Shown piece by piece: positions 51,029-64,000 of a stretch of DNA of 64,000 bases. Positions within the stretch are counted from its first letter, which is position 1, and every line of letters begins with the position of its first letter. The position numbers were made by a program, and so were the translations under genes. Source of the stretch: Paramecium octaurelia (Eukaryota; Ciliophora; Oligohymenophorea; Peniculida; Parameciidae); contig CAJJDP010000104.1 in the NCBI GenBank assembly GCA_905182995.1, positions 78,828 through 142,827 on the forward strand, read 5' to 3'. The notes below the pieces were generated by a model. That model saw only the letters and a list, made by a program, of their open reading frames with translations. It was not told where the DNA came from and made no database searches.

Positions 51029-53068
51029 ATGCAACCAGTCCAACCTATTGTAGAAGGGTAACGAACCAGAACTATATACACCTTAATCAAGGACTAGAAA
51101 TACAAAGACGCCATCAATTATTTGAACTACGAATTACAATTTTGTCCCAAAAGCAGAGCTCTTTCACTTTTGGCATATTGTCATTATATGAATCAAGATT
51201 TTTCTCAAGCCGTGGCTATGTACATACCATACCATCTAATCTAGTTACGAACAATTAGTCAAGTATTATCCAGAAATTGATGATTACAAAATCTACTTAG
51301 CTCAATCCTATTACAAAGATAGTAATCATTTATTTCAAATCTAGGTCTCTATGATGAAGCACTCAAAATATGTGCTTCAGTTGAAAACCCTCAATATTAA
51401 GGCAAGATTGTATAATTGCAAGCATTGATTCGCTATGAGAAGAATGAGTTTCAACATGCAAAAACCTTGCTCAAATAAAATGATATGGACGATCCCGATT
51501 CCATAATAAATGAGGCCTGCATCCTATTCAAGGAGAACAAATTTGAAGAGGCTAGATAGAGATTTCAAGATGCCATGAATTTAACAGGCTATTCTTGCGA
51601 ACTCTCATATAACATTGCACTTTGCTATTATAAATAAAAATAACTGGCATAGTCATTGAAATTTATAGCAGAAATAATTGAGAGAGGAGTCAGAGAACAC
51701 CCTCAATTGGGAGTGGGATCTAATGCTGAAGGAATCGAAGTTAAAAGCGTTGGAAATTCATAAGCATTAAAAGAGTCAGCCCTTATTGAGGCTTTTAACT
51801 TGAAAGCAGCAATAGAATATACAATCAAAAATTATTCAGCTGCTAAAGAAGCACTTATTGATATGCCTCCAAGAGAAGAAGATGAACTAGACCCAGTCTC
51901 CTTGATGAATTAAGCATTGATGAATATAGAGGATAAAACAGCTGAAGGATTCAAGAAGTTGAATCACTTATTATAGAATCCTCCATTCCCCCCTGAGACC
52001 TTTTCAAATCTATTGCTCTTGTATTGCAAATACGGATATTTTGATATGGCTGCAGATATCTTAGCAGAAAATGCTGATCTCACATTTAACACTATCAGTC
52101 AAGATGATTTCGAATTTGTAGATGCTCTCATTTTAACAGCCAGTAGTCCAGAAGAATCTTTCCGAAAATTCTAGATCTTGGCCAATAAACATATTGACAC
52201 ATTAAGGAGAATAACAAAGTCAATTTAAGATTCTCGACTCAACAGGGATAATGAGGGTATCAAGAAATCATTGAAAGATTTTGATGAATGTCTTGAAAAG
52301 TATATTCCTGTCTTGATGGCTTAAGCTAAAATCTATTGGGATAAAGACAATTATTAACAAGTTGAAAAGCTATTTCGATAATCAGCAGAATTTTGTGCAG
52401 ATCATGATGTTTGGAAATTGAATGTGGCTCACGTTTTCTATGTTTAAGATAATAAATATAAAGAAGCCATTCGATATTATGAACCAATTGTCAAGAAAAA
52501 CAATGATAATCTATTGTCATTGACAGCCATAGTCGTAGCCAATTTATGTGTCAGTTACATTATGGTCAATTAGAACGAGGATGCAGAAGAATTGATGCGA
52601 AAATTAGAAGCTGAAGAACAGAAATCACAATATTAAGAACCGGATAAACCTGTCTATCATCTTTGCATTGTAAACTTGGTCATAGGAACGTTGTATTGCT
52701 CAAAAAACAATTACGAATTTGGTGTATCCAGAATTATCAAGTCATTGGAACCTTACAACAAAAAAGTAAGATACTTACATCGAAATATTAAAATTAGATT
52801 AATACAGACACATGGTATTATGCAAAGCGATGTTTCCTTGCTCTCATTGAGGTTCTAGCAAAACACATGATCATACTAAAAGACACATCTTACAGTGAAA
52901 TATTGAACTTCCTGGATGACGCTGATTCCTGTGGTAAAGCAATTCCATCTGTAATGGCAATATCTCTTATGTAAGGTGATCAACCCTCTTGAGTAGATGG
53001 ATGAGAAGCATACAGTCTCTTACGAAGCGAGAATGATCAAGAGAATGTTTTTGAAATTAAGAACATGA
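51029..53068 (+). CDS. IFT70: IFT70 (TTC30/fleer), intraflagellar transport TPR protein (644 aa)
   Basis: TPR-repeat subunit of the IFT-B complex needed to build cilia. It starts MQPVQPIVEGQRTRTIYTLIK, followed by the typical IFT70 run DQKYKDAINYLNYELQFCPK, SLLAYCHYMNQDFSQAVAMY and EQLVKYYPEIDDYKIYLAQS. Repeats continue along the whole length to the family-type end INTDTWYYAKRCFLALIEVL. Four introns (51220-51244, 51322-51344, 52766-52797, 52951-52975) give 645 codons, matching the 640-670 aa of animal homologues. This is one of the firmest calls in the window and fits a ciliate. Confidence 0.95.
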
Positions 53069-53241
53069 TAAATATATTATTAAATTTAAAGAATAAGTTT
53101 TTAGAAGGATGTAAGAAAATTACATTCTATAATAATTGACATTTAATTTATTAAAATTAGATTATTTTAAAATAATTTTATAATCTCTAAATTTAATCAT
53201 TTTTAGTATAAGATTAATTATTTTTATACATTAAAACGATA

Positions 53242-54259
53242 ATGTTAATCAATATTAATTTTTTGAAGAAAGATGTAATCTCTTTGCTTTTTGGCAATTC
53301 CTCAATTTCATGTATTGACAAGCTTATTTTGCTTTGTTTATTCTATACTCAGTGTAGAAAAGTAAGAATTTCATTAAAATAAGTTAATCTGAAGAATTGG
53401 CCTCCTAATTTCTATCAGGCTTACAACTTTTGGTCTGTGTGATAGTCTTAGGGTTAGTGTTTGTCAGACCTAAGCATAAAGTGAAAAAACTTTACATATT
53501 ATGCTTTGTCTGTTTGTTCGTTGCGATATCACTTTATTTAATGGTAGAGAATTTTAGAAGAGAAAACTGTTTGGTGTTATTTATTTTCGAATTTCTCTCC
53601 ATAGGGATGATATTTTCATTGGTTGTCCTCCCAAATAAGTTAATTGGAATAGCCCTTCAGGTTTAGGTCTACCTGATTGCAATTTGTTTGGATCTGATGT
53701 CATTTTATGTTTAGTAATAATTTTCGTAAGATTTAGTTATTATATGGATCAGTTCAACTTAAACAGATCAATCTCGATCTTAGGTTCAAGTGTAATTGAG
53801 ATGATTACATTGATATTGTGTATAGTGTGTCAACTGAACCCATAGAAAAGATTGGCTGATGAAGTGCATCTCATTATAGGATTTTATATCTTTTGTGAAC
53901 TCTTTGTTAGTTGTACTTTCGTAGCCGAATGTGTTAATGTAAATATACATTTTCTATTGTATTAGTAAGGAGTGAACATATTCCTATTGGGATTAACAAT
54001 TTTGAAAATGTCTAACATATTATTGGATTTCATACTTTATTCCTTTGTGAAATTGAATTACCCAGAGAATTAGATAAAGCCAGGAAGAGTTGATATAGAA
54101 AATCCACCTTAGAAATCAGAATTAAGAAGTGTGGCAACAAGAGAGACGCTTAGTGAGGATTAGAACAGCTTAAAGTAAAATACACAGGAACCCATTCGCA
54201 TAGAAAGGAAGGCTTGTCCATCAATTTAATGGATTTAGGATTTATTAAAAATTTATTGA
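53242..54259 (+). CDS. Polytopic membrane protein, unknown (320 aa)
   Basis: About seven to eight hydrophobic helices (LQLLVCVIVLGLVFV; LYILCFVCLFVAISLYLMV; LVLFIFEFLSIGMIFSLVVL; MITLILCIVCQL; IFLLGLTILKMSNILLDFIL) are followed by a polar C-terminal tail of 80 residues. The topology resembles small receptor-like or slime-mould cAMP-receptor-like proteins, but no signature is visible, so no function is claimed. Two introns are inferred, 32 nt (starting GTG) near 53350 and 23 nt near 53710, giving 321 codons. It lies 173 bp downstream of IFT70. Confidence 0.65.
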
Positions 54260-54488
54260 TTTATGTTACTTAATAATCTTTATTAACTTATATTAATGCA
54301 GACAATTTCTGGATCATGATTAGATGCTTTAATAAATTTAATTGAGTATAAGAATGATTGGATTGATGTGAAGAAGCAAGTTAATAAGAGATCATTTAAT
54401 GAGGTCAACTCAGAGGTGGATTGAGGATTTGAATTAATTGAATAAATAAAGGGTTCATGATTAAAATTCTAACGATGATATTGTGAAA

Positions 54489-55133
54489 TCATTAAAATTC
54501 AAATAGTTCTTACTCAATTTGAAGTGGTGGGTACATTATATTAATGAACTTCTGGCTTCTGATTTTCTATTTTTTGAAATACTCAATCACGTACTCTAAG
54601 AGATGATATTACTAATAAATACTCTTGCTTATGCCATTGCTCAATGTTTCAAGATATTTGATATAGCTGATATCGTTGTTGGTGATGGTTAATGATTCTG
54701 AGTTTTTGCGAGGTACTTGTTCTTGATCCTTTTTTTACTCATGTTAGATGATTTCTTTAGTTAGTAACTGTTTTTAGCCTGATTTTTGAAAAACTTGGTT
54801 GAATTTTTTGATCTTCTTTTTAATTTGTTTGTAGAGAATAGCAGATTCTGTTGACTTTTGAATTTATTGTTTCATATTGATTGCAATGTTTGTCTTGATA
54901 TTTTATCCATTACAGTTTAGTTCCTTGATGTAGAGTAGTACTTCATCCTTGTCGTTGAGTTAGGTTTCAAATTGGGATGCAATTCCTTAAATTGATGTGA
55001 TAGATAGAAGTACCTTGGATGTCTGTTTGCTGAGTTTGAATCTGGTATTGATGACCATCTGGATCTATGAGGATATTATTGGAAATTTGGATGGGGACTT
55101 CTTATTTAAATTTAAGTCCTTATCGTTGAGCAT
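54489..55133 (-). CDS. Hypothetical helical protein (about 205-214 aa)
   Basis: Starts MLNDKDLNLNKKSPSKF. It is Lys/Gln/Ile-rich and helical, with blocks such as KDEVLLYIKELNCNGQNIK and QIKKKIKKFNQVFQKS. Overall composition recalls a syntaxin-like coiled coil, but no transmembrane tail is seen at the C-terminus. A 27-nt intron near 54600 is possible; being a multiple of three it does not change the frame (206 codons spliced, 215 unspliced). It is divergent from the poly(A)-binding protein gene with about 80 bp between them. Confidence 0.55.
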
Positions 55134-55214
55134 AAATAAAACTTCTGCAAAGCGGGAATAGCATAAAGAAAAAATTAAAGAAATTTTAAATCTTATTTAT
55201 TAAATCGGATTCAA

Positions 55215-57114
55215 AGTATAGAGTTTGAGTTATTGTATTAGTGTTAAGGTACGCACCATATTAGGATCAAAACAGACCATCATAAAACGGACTTCATGTT
55301 TCCGATTTGGAGGAAGGTATAACAGAGGAGTAATTATATGTGGAATTTAGAAAGTTTGGATAAATTAGCTTCGTAAAATTGCATAGGTATGCTTATGAAT
55401 TCCTAAAATAGATATCCTTTTATTGGAAAGTCTAAGCATTATGCTTTCATTTATTTCTCGTCTCAAGAAGAGGCTCGTAAAGCAAAGGAAGCGATGAATT
55501 ATAAATAGCTCTTAAGAGAGCCAATGCGTATCACTTACATCTAGGAATACGAGAAGGATGCTAATTTATTCTTTGCAGGCTTCGAATTGACTGTAACATT
55601 AAAGCAACTTGAAGAATTCTTCTAAAAATGGGGTCAAGTTGTCAGTGTGAAGTTGTCTACTGATGAGAATAAGAAAAGTCGAGGTACAATGTCAATTAAA
55701 TTTAAGGTTATGGATGGGTGTAATTTGAGAAGAAGGAATAAGCCAATGAATTGTTGGCTGAGAGTACTGATGGCACAATCGTGTACAATGAGAAAACAAA
55801 GATCATAATCAAGAGATTTGTTAAGAAAGGCCAAACAGACAGAGAGGACAAACGAAACAACCTCTACATCAAGAACTTCTGGCCATCATTCGAAAATTAT
55901 GATTTGGAAAACCCAGAAGTTCGTGAATCCTTAGTATAATTAATGTTCATCATCATCATAGGAAAAAGAAATGAGAGAGAAATTAAATGAGTGGTTCAAG
56001 GGTTATGGATAGATTGTTTCAATCCTAGTCAAAATTGATGTTGAAAGAAAAGCACCATTCGCATTTGTTAGTTTCAATAGACATCAAGATGCTAAGGAGG
56101 CCTAAAGAGAACTTGGTACAACTCAAAAAAGAGATCCTTTGAGTACAGGCAGAATGATGTATGTTGGGTGGGCCTAGACCAAGACAGATAGAAAACAGTA
56201 AAGAGACAATAACATCTTTGCTAAATATATCTATGCTGATCATCTCTCAAGAAATGTCACTGAAGAAATGATCAGAACTACTCTCAAAGAATGCGGATAT
56301 GGTGATATTCAAATGGTATTCCTATGACACTATCATATTAGATTAGACTAGAGAAAATGCAATAAGGATTCCAATAGATCATCAGAATTGGATACATTGT
56401 CTTTGATTAGGCTTCTGATGCCAACAAATTGGTTAAGAATTTCAAGGAAAACGAAAAGTTTGAAGAAATTAAGAAACTCTTCGATCCAAATGTCGAAACT
56501 GCTGGTGGCAAATACTTCTAACATCTCTTCCCTCAATAATCTTAATCAAGAGGATAAAGAAGAAACAATCAAAGACAGTCACCCAACAGAAGAATGTATT
56601 CTATGCCATAAGGTCCTGCTCCATTTGGCTAGAGAATGCCTTTCCCTCCCTACCCAATGCAATAGAGAATGTAGGGTCCAGGAGGAATGAGAAGACCTTA
56701 CCCAATACAAATGCCAGGATTCCCTCAACCTTTAAGACCTAACATCCCTCCTCCTGTTTAATAACCTGAAGCTCAATAGCAAGCTCCTCCTCAAGCTGTT
56801 GCCTTCAATAAGAGATAAGATTTATTAGATTTGTTGGCTAATATTGAGACTTTCAAAGCCAAACCTTAGGAAGAATAACTCAGATAAATTTAGTAATATA
56901 ATTTAACTACAATTTTAGACAAATGCTTTATTACAGAATTAAGGCAAGACTTAGTACTGACACAGAGGCGCATTGGAAGAGAATAAGTGAAATTTTGTCA
57001 GATCCCACTAATTACTCAATTGAAGAAATCATTGAGATGTTCAAGGAAGAAGAGCAGTTTGACTCCTATGTAGATGAAGCCATTGAATAATTAAAGGAAG
57101 CATCATGCTGGTGA
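55215..57114 (+). CDS. PABPC: Poly(A)-binding protein, four RRMs plus PABC-like end (581 aa)
   Basis: Cytosolic poly(A)-binding protein. RRM1 is seen as LHVSDLEEGITEEQLYVEF with RNP1 HYAFIYF. RRM2 carries NLFFAGFEL with SRGYGWVQFEKKEQ, RRM3 NLYIKNFWPSFENYDL with APFAFVSFNRH, and RRM4 NIFAKYIYADHLSRNVTEE. A Pro/Met/Gln/Gly linker leads to a C-terminal helical PABC/MLLE-like block (MLYYRIKARL onward). Six introns give 582 codons. No ATG exists before RRM1 in the right frame. The only start I find is A at 55215 joined across a 26-nt GT..AG intron (55216-55241) to TG at 55242-55243, giving MLRYAPYQDQNR. Confidence 0.88.
55216..55241 (+). other. 26-nt intron splitting the start codon A|TG
   Basis: Begins GTATAGAG and ends TATTAG, the usual donor and acceptor style here, and has the most common local intron length. 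It lies after an A and before TG, so splicing would create the ATG of the poly(A)-binding protein. No other ATG is present between 55134 and 55290 on this strand. Confidence 0.6.
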
Positions 57115-57175
57115 TCATTTTATAATCTGTTCATTAAATAAATATTAATAATATCGATTAATATGTAAAGCTGAT

Positions 57176-57426
57176 TCAATTTGCACTCAAAATAATATTG
57201 TTAATTGGAATGAAGACTAGTTTGATGAAGTATCCAACAGCTCCCATTACTGCAAATCCGATCGCACATGATGTTGCGATTTTGATATACTCTAATTTGA
57301 ATATTAAAGGGATATACCTCTTTTATCTGGTTTTGTGCATTTTCTGAGGAATCTATAACTTTCCTATCCAAAACCTTGGACGTCAGACAAAATGCCATTG
57401 ATTCCATTGAGAGTTTCTTGGCTCAT
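57176..57426 (-). CDS. SEC61G: Sec61 gamma subunit (74 aa)
   Basis: Small tail-anchored subunit of the ER protein-conducting channel. It has the conserved cytosolic block [20 protein letters not shown] and a single helix ([19 protein letters not shown]) followed by IPINNIIL, all typical of Sec61 gamma/SecE. A 26-nt intron (57292-57317) sits between KPDKR and EYIK, giving 75 codons, the usual family size of 65-75. It is intact and convergent with the poly(A)-binding protein gene (61 bp apart). Confidence 0.95.
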
Positions 57427-57526
57427 TTTATTTTAATTATTGAATCACACACAATAATACTTAAGTGATATAATTGCAATATACGTGTAATAATTATTTA
57501 TAAAATATTAATATATATATAAATAA

Positions 57527-58598
57527 TCATTTTGGAAATATGCGATTGTCAACCTTGTTCCTGTTGACAAACTTCTATTCCCTGTATTGACTTGGAGCTT
57601 ATTCAATAGGATTGTTGTAGAATTGTCCTATGGTTACAATACTTACTTACCATAACCTTTGTATTGAGCATCATCCAATTCTTTCTTGCGATTCAAAATT
57701 CTGCTGTTTTAACGCGCATTATTGATATTCTCAGTCTCTTGGAGATCGACATTGAAAATGTTGGAATTCTTGTTTTTCATCGATGCGATTTTATGCTATT
57801 ATACTATTGATTAGGATAGTATCAAATACATTAACTAAATTGGCTGAGTGCATCATCTTATTGCGGTTATTCATATGGATTATTTCTCTAATATGAATTG
57901 GGATCTCCATTATAAGCAGTCTGAGTATTCTAAGCGCCATAAGCAATTCCAGTGATTGGGTTGTACTGTTGAATTGGTGGTTTAGCAGAATAGACCTTGT
58001 TGCCACTGTTGCCTTATTTATACTAAATAATTGAACTAAGGGACATACTTTTTAGTAGAGTGCTTCATCATCATTGGGTTATTGATAATGATCATATTTA
58101 TTGGATTATTACAATAGTTATGGTTATTAGTAATCAAGATTGAGATTGTCTTAGTTGTTATAATTATAAGATCCATGTGGTTTCCCGTATTGGTCGAGTG
58201 AATCTTAATAATACTGTTCTGGCTGTTTGTGTTAGACTCCAGCCTACTCTTGCTTCTTGAGCATCTCCTGGTAGTACATTTACTTCAGATAATCGTCGTC
58301 TTATTTTTACTGATATTATTATTGAATACTTCGGCTTAATAGACATTTCCTTAATAGGCAGCATTGTTGTTTCTCTGGTCTTAACCAACCTTGCCTGCAA
58401 TTTTATAATCCTCCTTTCTTGTTTAATCTATGTCCCAACCTATTTTGAATCCTTGTCTGTTATTCACATTATCTAATTGGTCAATCAAAAATGATACCGT
58501 TATAAGTTCTGATCGAGTTCTTCTTGTCTCCGTCAAATATCACTTGATTCTTAGTTCCTGTTCTTGACTAATAATGACTTAAATATTTTTAAAACCAT
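57527..58598 (-). CDS. Q/N-rich hypothetical protein (305 aa)
   Basis: Very polar protein starting MSRTGTKNQVIFDGDKKNS, rich in Asn, Gln, Tyr and Asp, with segments such as NLNLDYQQPQLLQQSNKYD and a C-terminus RNKVDNRIFPK. No membrane segment. The composition is like many disordered ciliary or cytoplasmic granule proteins (inference). Six introns (28, 25, 20, 26, 32 and 23 nt) give exactly 306 codons. The first intron (58568-58595) directly follows the ATG, so the first coding exon is only the start codon. The TCAAGAACAGG after it begins the second exon. Confidence 0.65.
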
Positions 58599-58691
58599 CG
58601 CTAATCTTCTATATTCAAATTTTATAAATAATTAAATTATAACCAAAAAATTCAAATATAATTATTAAATTATCATCGTTAATAATAATCA

Positions 58692-62375
<3,684 letters not shown>

Positions 62376-62393
62376 TATTAAAACTATAAATGA

Positions 62394-64000
62394 TCACTAT
62401 TAATTTATAAACTTTAATTCAATGTTAATCTTGGCTGTGGACTACACTTCCAACAATCTGTTCCTCAAATTCAATTCGTCACCCCAATCTGTTTGATTCC
62501 TAACATTCAACAACCACGCTATTACTTTAAGAAATTCACGTGCATCTCCTTCAGTCCTGTCCACGACCTTATCGACTGAAGCATCACAGTAACCTAACCC
62601 CCTGTGCCCTGAACGCTCTCCAAACTCAAAATCAACTTCTACAACTATTTCAACTTCTGCAATCCCTAAAACAAGGTGTCCACTCCTTTCTCGCCTAATG
62701 GATTACTACATACAATGGAATGATACTGATCCAAAATCATCTTCACTTCCTCCAATTGCACTGCTTCTCCAAAACAATTATACAGCAACTCCATCCCATT
62801 CAATCCTATCTGATTGGATCTAAAGTTCAAATTTATACTCCGCAATTTCCTCTGACTCGTCAGAAATCTATTCACATATCTCAACCCATAACAAGTACAA
62901 TTAACACTTGCATAATCATTAATCCATCATACTTTTCAATCCAAAGCTTCAGTTCCCTCAAAGACTGTTGCATCTCATGAATTGCCTTTGCCAAAAACCT
63001 TACACCATCATCTTCAATCCTATTCTTCGATAAGTCAATCACCAACACACTCAGTTGGGGCAACTTCAACAATGCCTATCCCAAAGCCTCGCAACCTCTC
63101 TTGGTAATTGAATTATTCCACAACACCAAATTCAATTGTTTCAACTTCTGACACTTCGACAACTCCTTTGCAAACTCCTCCATACCCAAATCCTTTATTT
63201 CGCAACTCCATAAAATCAACTCGCAATACTCCAACCCTTGTATACTCTCTCCCAATTCATAAAATCCCTCGTTCTGTATTGGATTACTAATCAATACATT
63301 ATGTCTCTTACTTCGAAAAATTTATGATCAAATGAGTCAAATTCGGCAACTTCTTAAGTGATTGATTGACCATCTTTGACAACACTTGATTCATGTAATT
63401 GCTCTCCAAATTCAGGTCCAACTTCTTTAACTTTGGCATCGCACAAATCACTGTGAAAAAGGCTTCACAACATTCAATAGGAAGATGGTTTCTTCATTTA
63501 TTAACATACTTATACAATCCAAAATCCAATCGGAGTTCCTCCATTTATACCAAATTCTCCAGAAGAGGCAATGAATTATTTATCCCTTCATCTGAGAGCA
63601 TATTGCTCGATACTTCTAAATTTAACCTCTTCAGACCCACCATCTTCATTATTGCCTTTGACAACATCAACAAACCCAAATTCCCTAATCTGTTACTTTG
63701 AGGTTAGACATATTTCAATACTTCCAGAATTGCAGTGATAACTCCTTTAAATTCAAAGCCCTGCTCAGAATCTTCTCCAATGGAGCCACAGTTTTTACAT
63801 TTAAATTACTCATCTCCAATTTTATTTGCAAAGTGACCATCTAAAAGTTCTTCACTTATTGAGCAATTGCCTCCAGAACCTTCAGTTACTCCTCTTACGA
63901 TTTGTTCTGCATCCCATTCAAATCCAATTGCACATCCTCCTTATTCTTAATATCTAATTAGAATTTCTCAAATTGAGTTATGGATTGTAAATGCTGGTGA
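62394..64000 (-). CDS. Leucine-rich-repeat (ribonuclease-inhibitor type) protein, 5' end outside window
   Basis: Partial; the N-terminus lies beyond 64000. It carries at least twelve LRRs of the RNI kind (LKELSLQFWNNRLGNLGLLM; LKQLNLVLWNNSITKRG; LSVLVIDLSKNRIEDDGVRF; INLNFRSNQIGLNGMEL) forming a curved binding surface. Short introns of 18-26 nt interrupt the repeats. The protein ends with a short charged tail at TGA 62394-62396, 18 bp before the GCN2 start codon on the same strand. Large families of such proteins exist in ciliates; no specific partner can be named. Confidence 0.75.

Noticed and set aside
54489-55133. Syntaxin/SNARE assignment for the helical protein
   Set aside because: Composition is suggestive, but there is no C-terminal membrane anchor and no clear SNARE heptads.
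62720-63701. Several plus-strand open frames of 60-100 codons
   Set aside because: Antisense shadows of the leucine-rich-repeat gene.

Overview
The window is macronuclear-type DNA of a ciliate that reads TAA and TAG as glutamine and uses only TGA as stop. It most resembles Paramecium: AT-rich, very compact, with GT..AG introns of about 18-41 nt. With the standard code almost every gene breaks into pieces. With the ciliate code and tiny introns removed, long intact proteins appear. In 28 of the 30 intact gene models with introns, the CDS span minus the intron lengths is an exact multiple of three and ends at TGA. The exceptions are the MORN pseudogene and one model with an unresolved 5' end.

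Layout: 1-1464 has no convincing gene. 1465-13433 holds a coiled-coil protein, a protein kinase, a SAPS-domain phosphatase subunit, small hypotheticals, a GAF-domain protein and a DP-type transcription factor. 13471-16450 is one kinase gene printed almost twice because of an assembly joint marked by a single n. 16457-18104 holds a decayed MORN-repeat gene and an unresolved gene. 18861-25120 is a minus-strand block: a 493-aa membrane protein, a myristoylatable EF-hand pseudokinase, a secreted Cys-rich protein and mannose-6-phosphate isomerase. 25422-31836 is a plus block: thymidine kinase, hypotheticals, an ATM1-like mitochondrial ABC transporter and an ankyrin protein. 32053-34716 (minus) holds the NOG2 ribosome-assembly GTPase and a zinc-finger protein. 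35725-40993 holds a second 495-aa membrane protein, a kinase and a type I membrane protein. 41946-44662 is a second n-marked assembly duplication around another kinase. 45105-57114 holds an NPC1/Patched-like transporter, a third 493-aa membrane protein, ciliary IFT70, a polytopic membrane protein and poly(A)-binding protein. 57176-64000 (minus) holds Sec61 gamma, a Q/N-rich protein, a GCN2-like eIF2alpha kinase and an LRR protein that runs off the window.

There is no operon logic; these are single eukaryotic genes, often 6-60 bp apart. Six protein kinases (one catalytically degenerate) and two n-marked duplications stand out. The best candidate for something undescribed is a dispersed family of three 493-495-aa intronless membrane proteins (18861, 35725, 48092). 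They share an N-terminal motif, a multi-helix region and a C-terminal half that may be a decayed histidine-kinase module. The best gene-structure oddity is a poly(A)-binding protein gene whose start codon seems to be split A|TG by a 26-nt intron.
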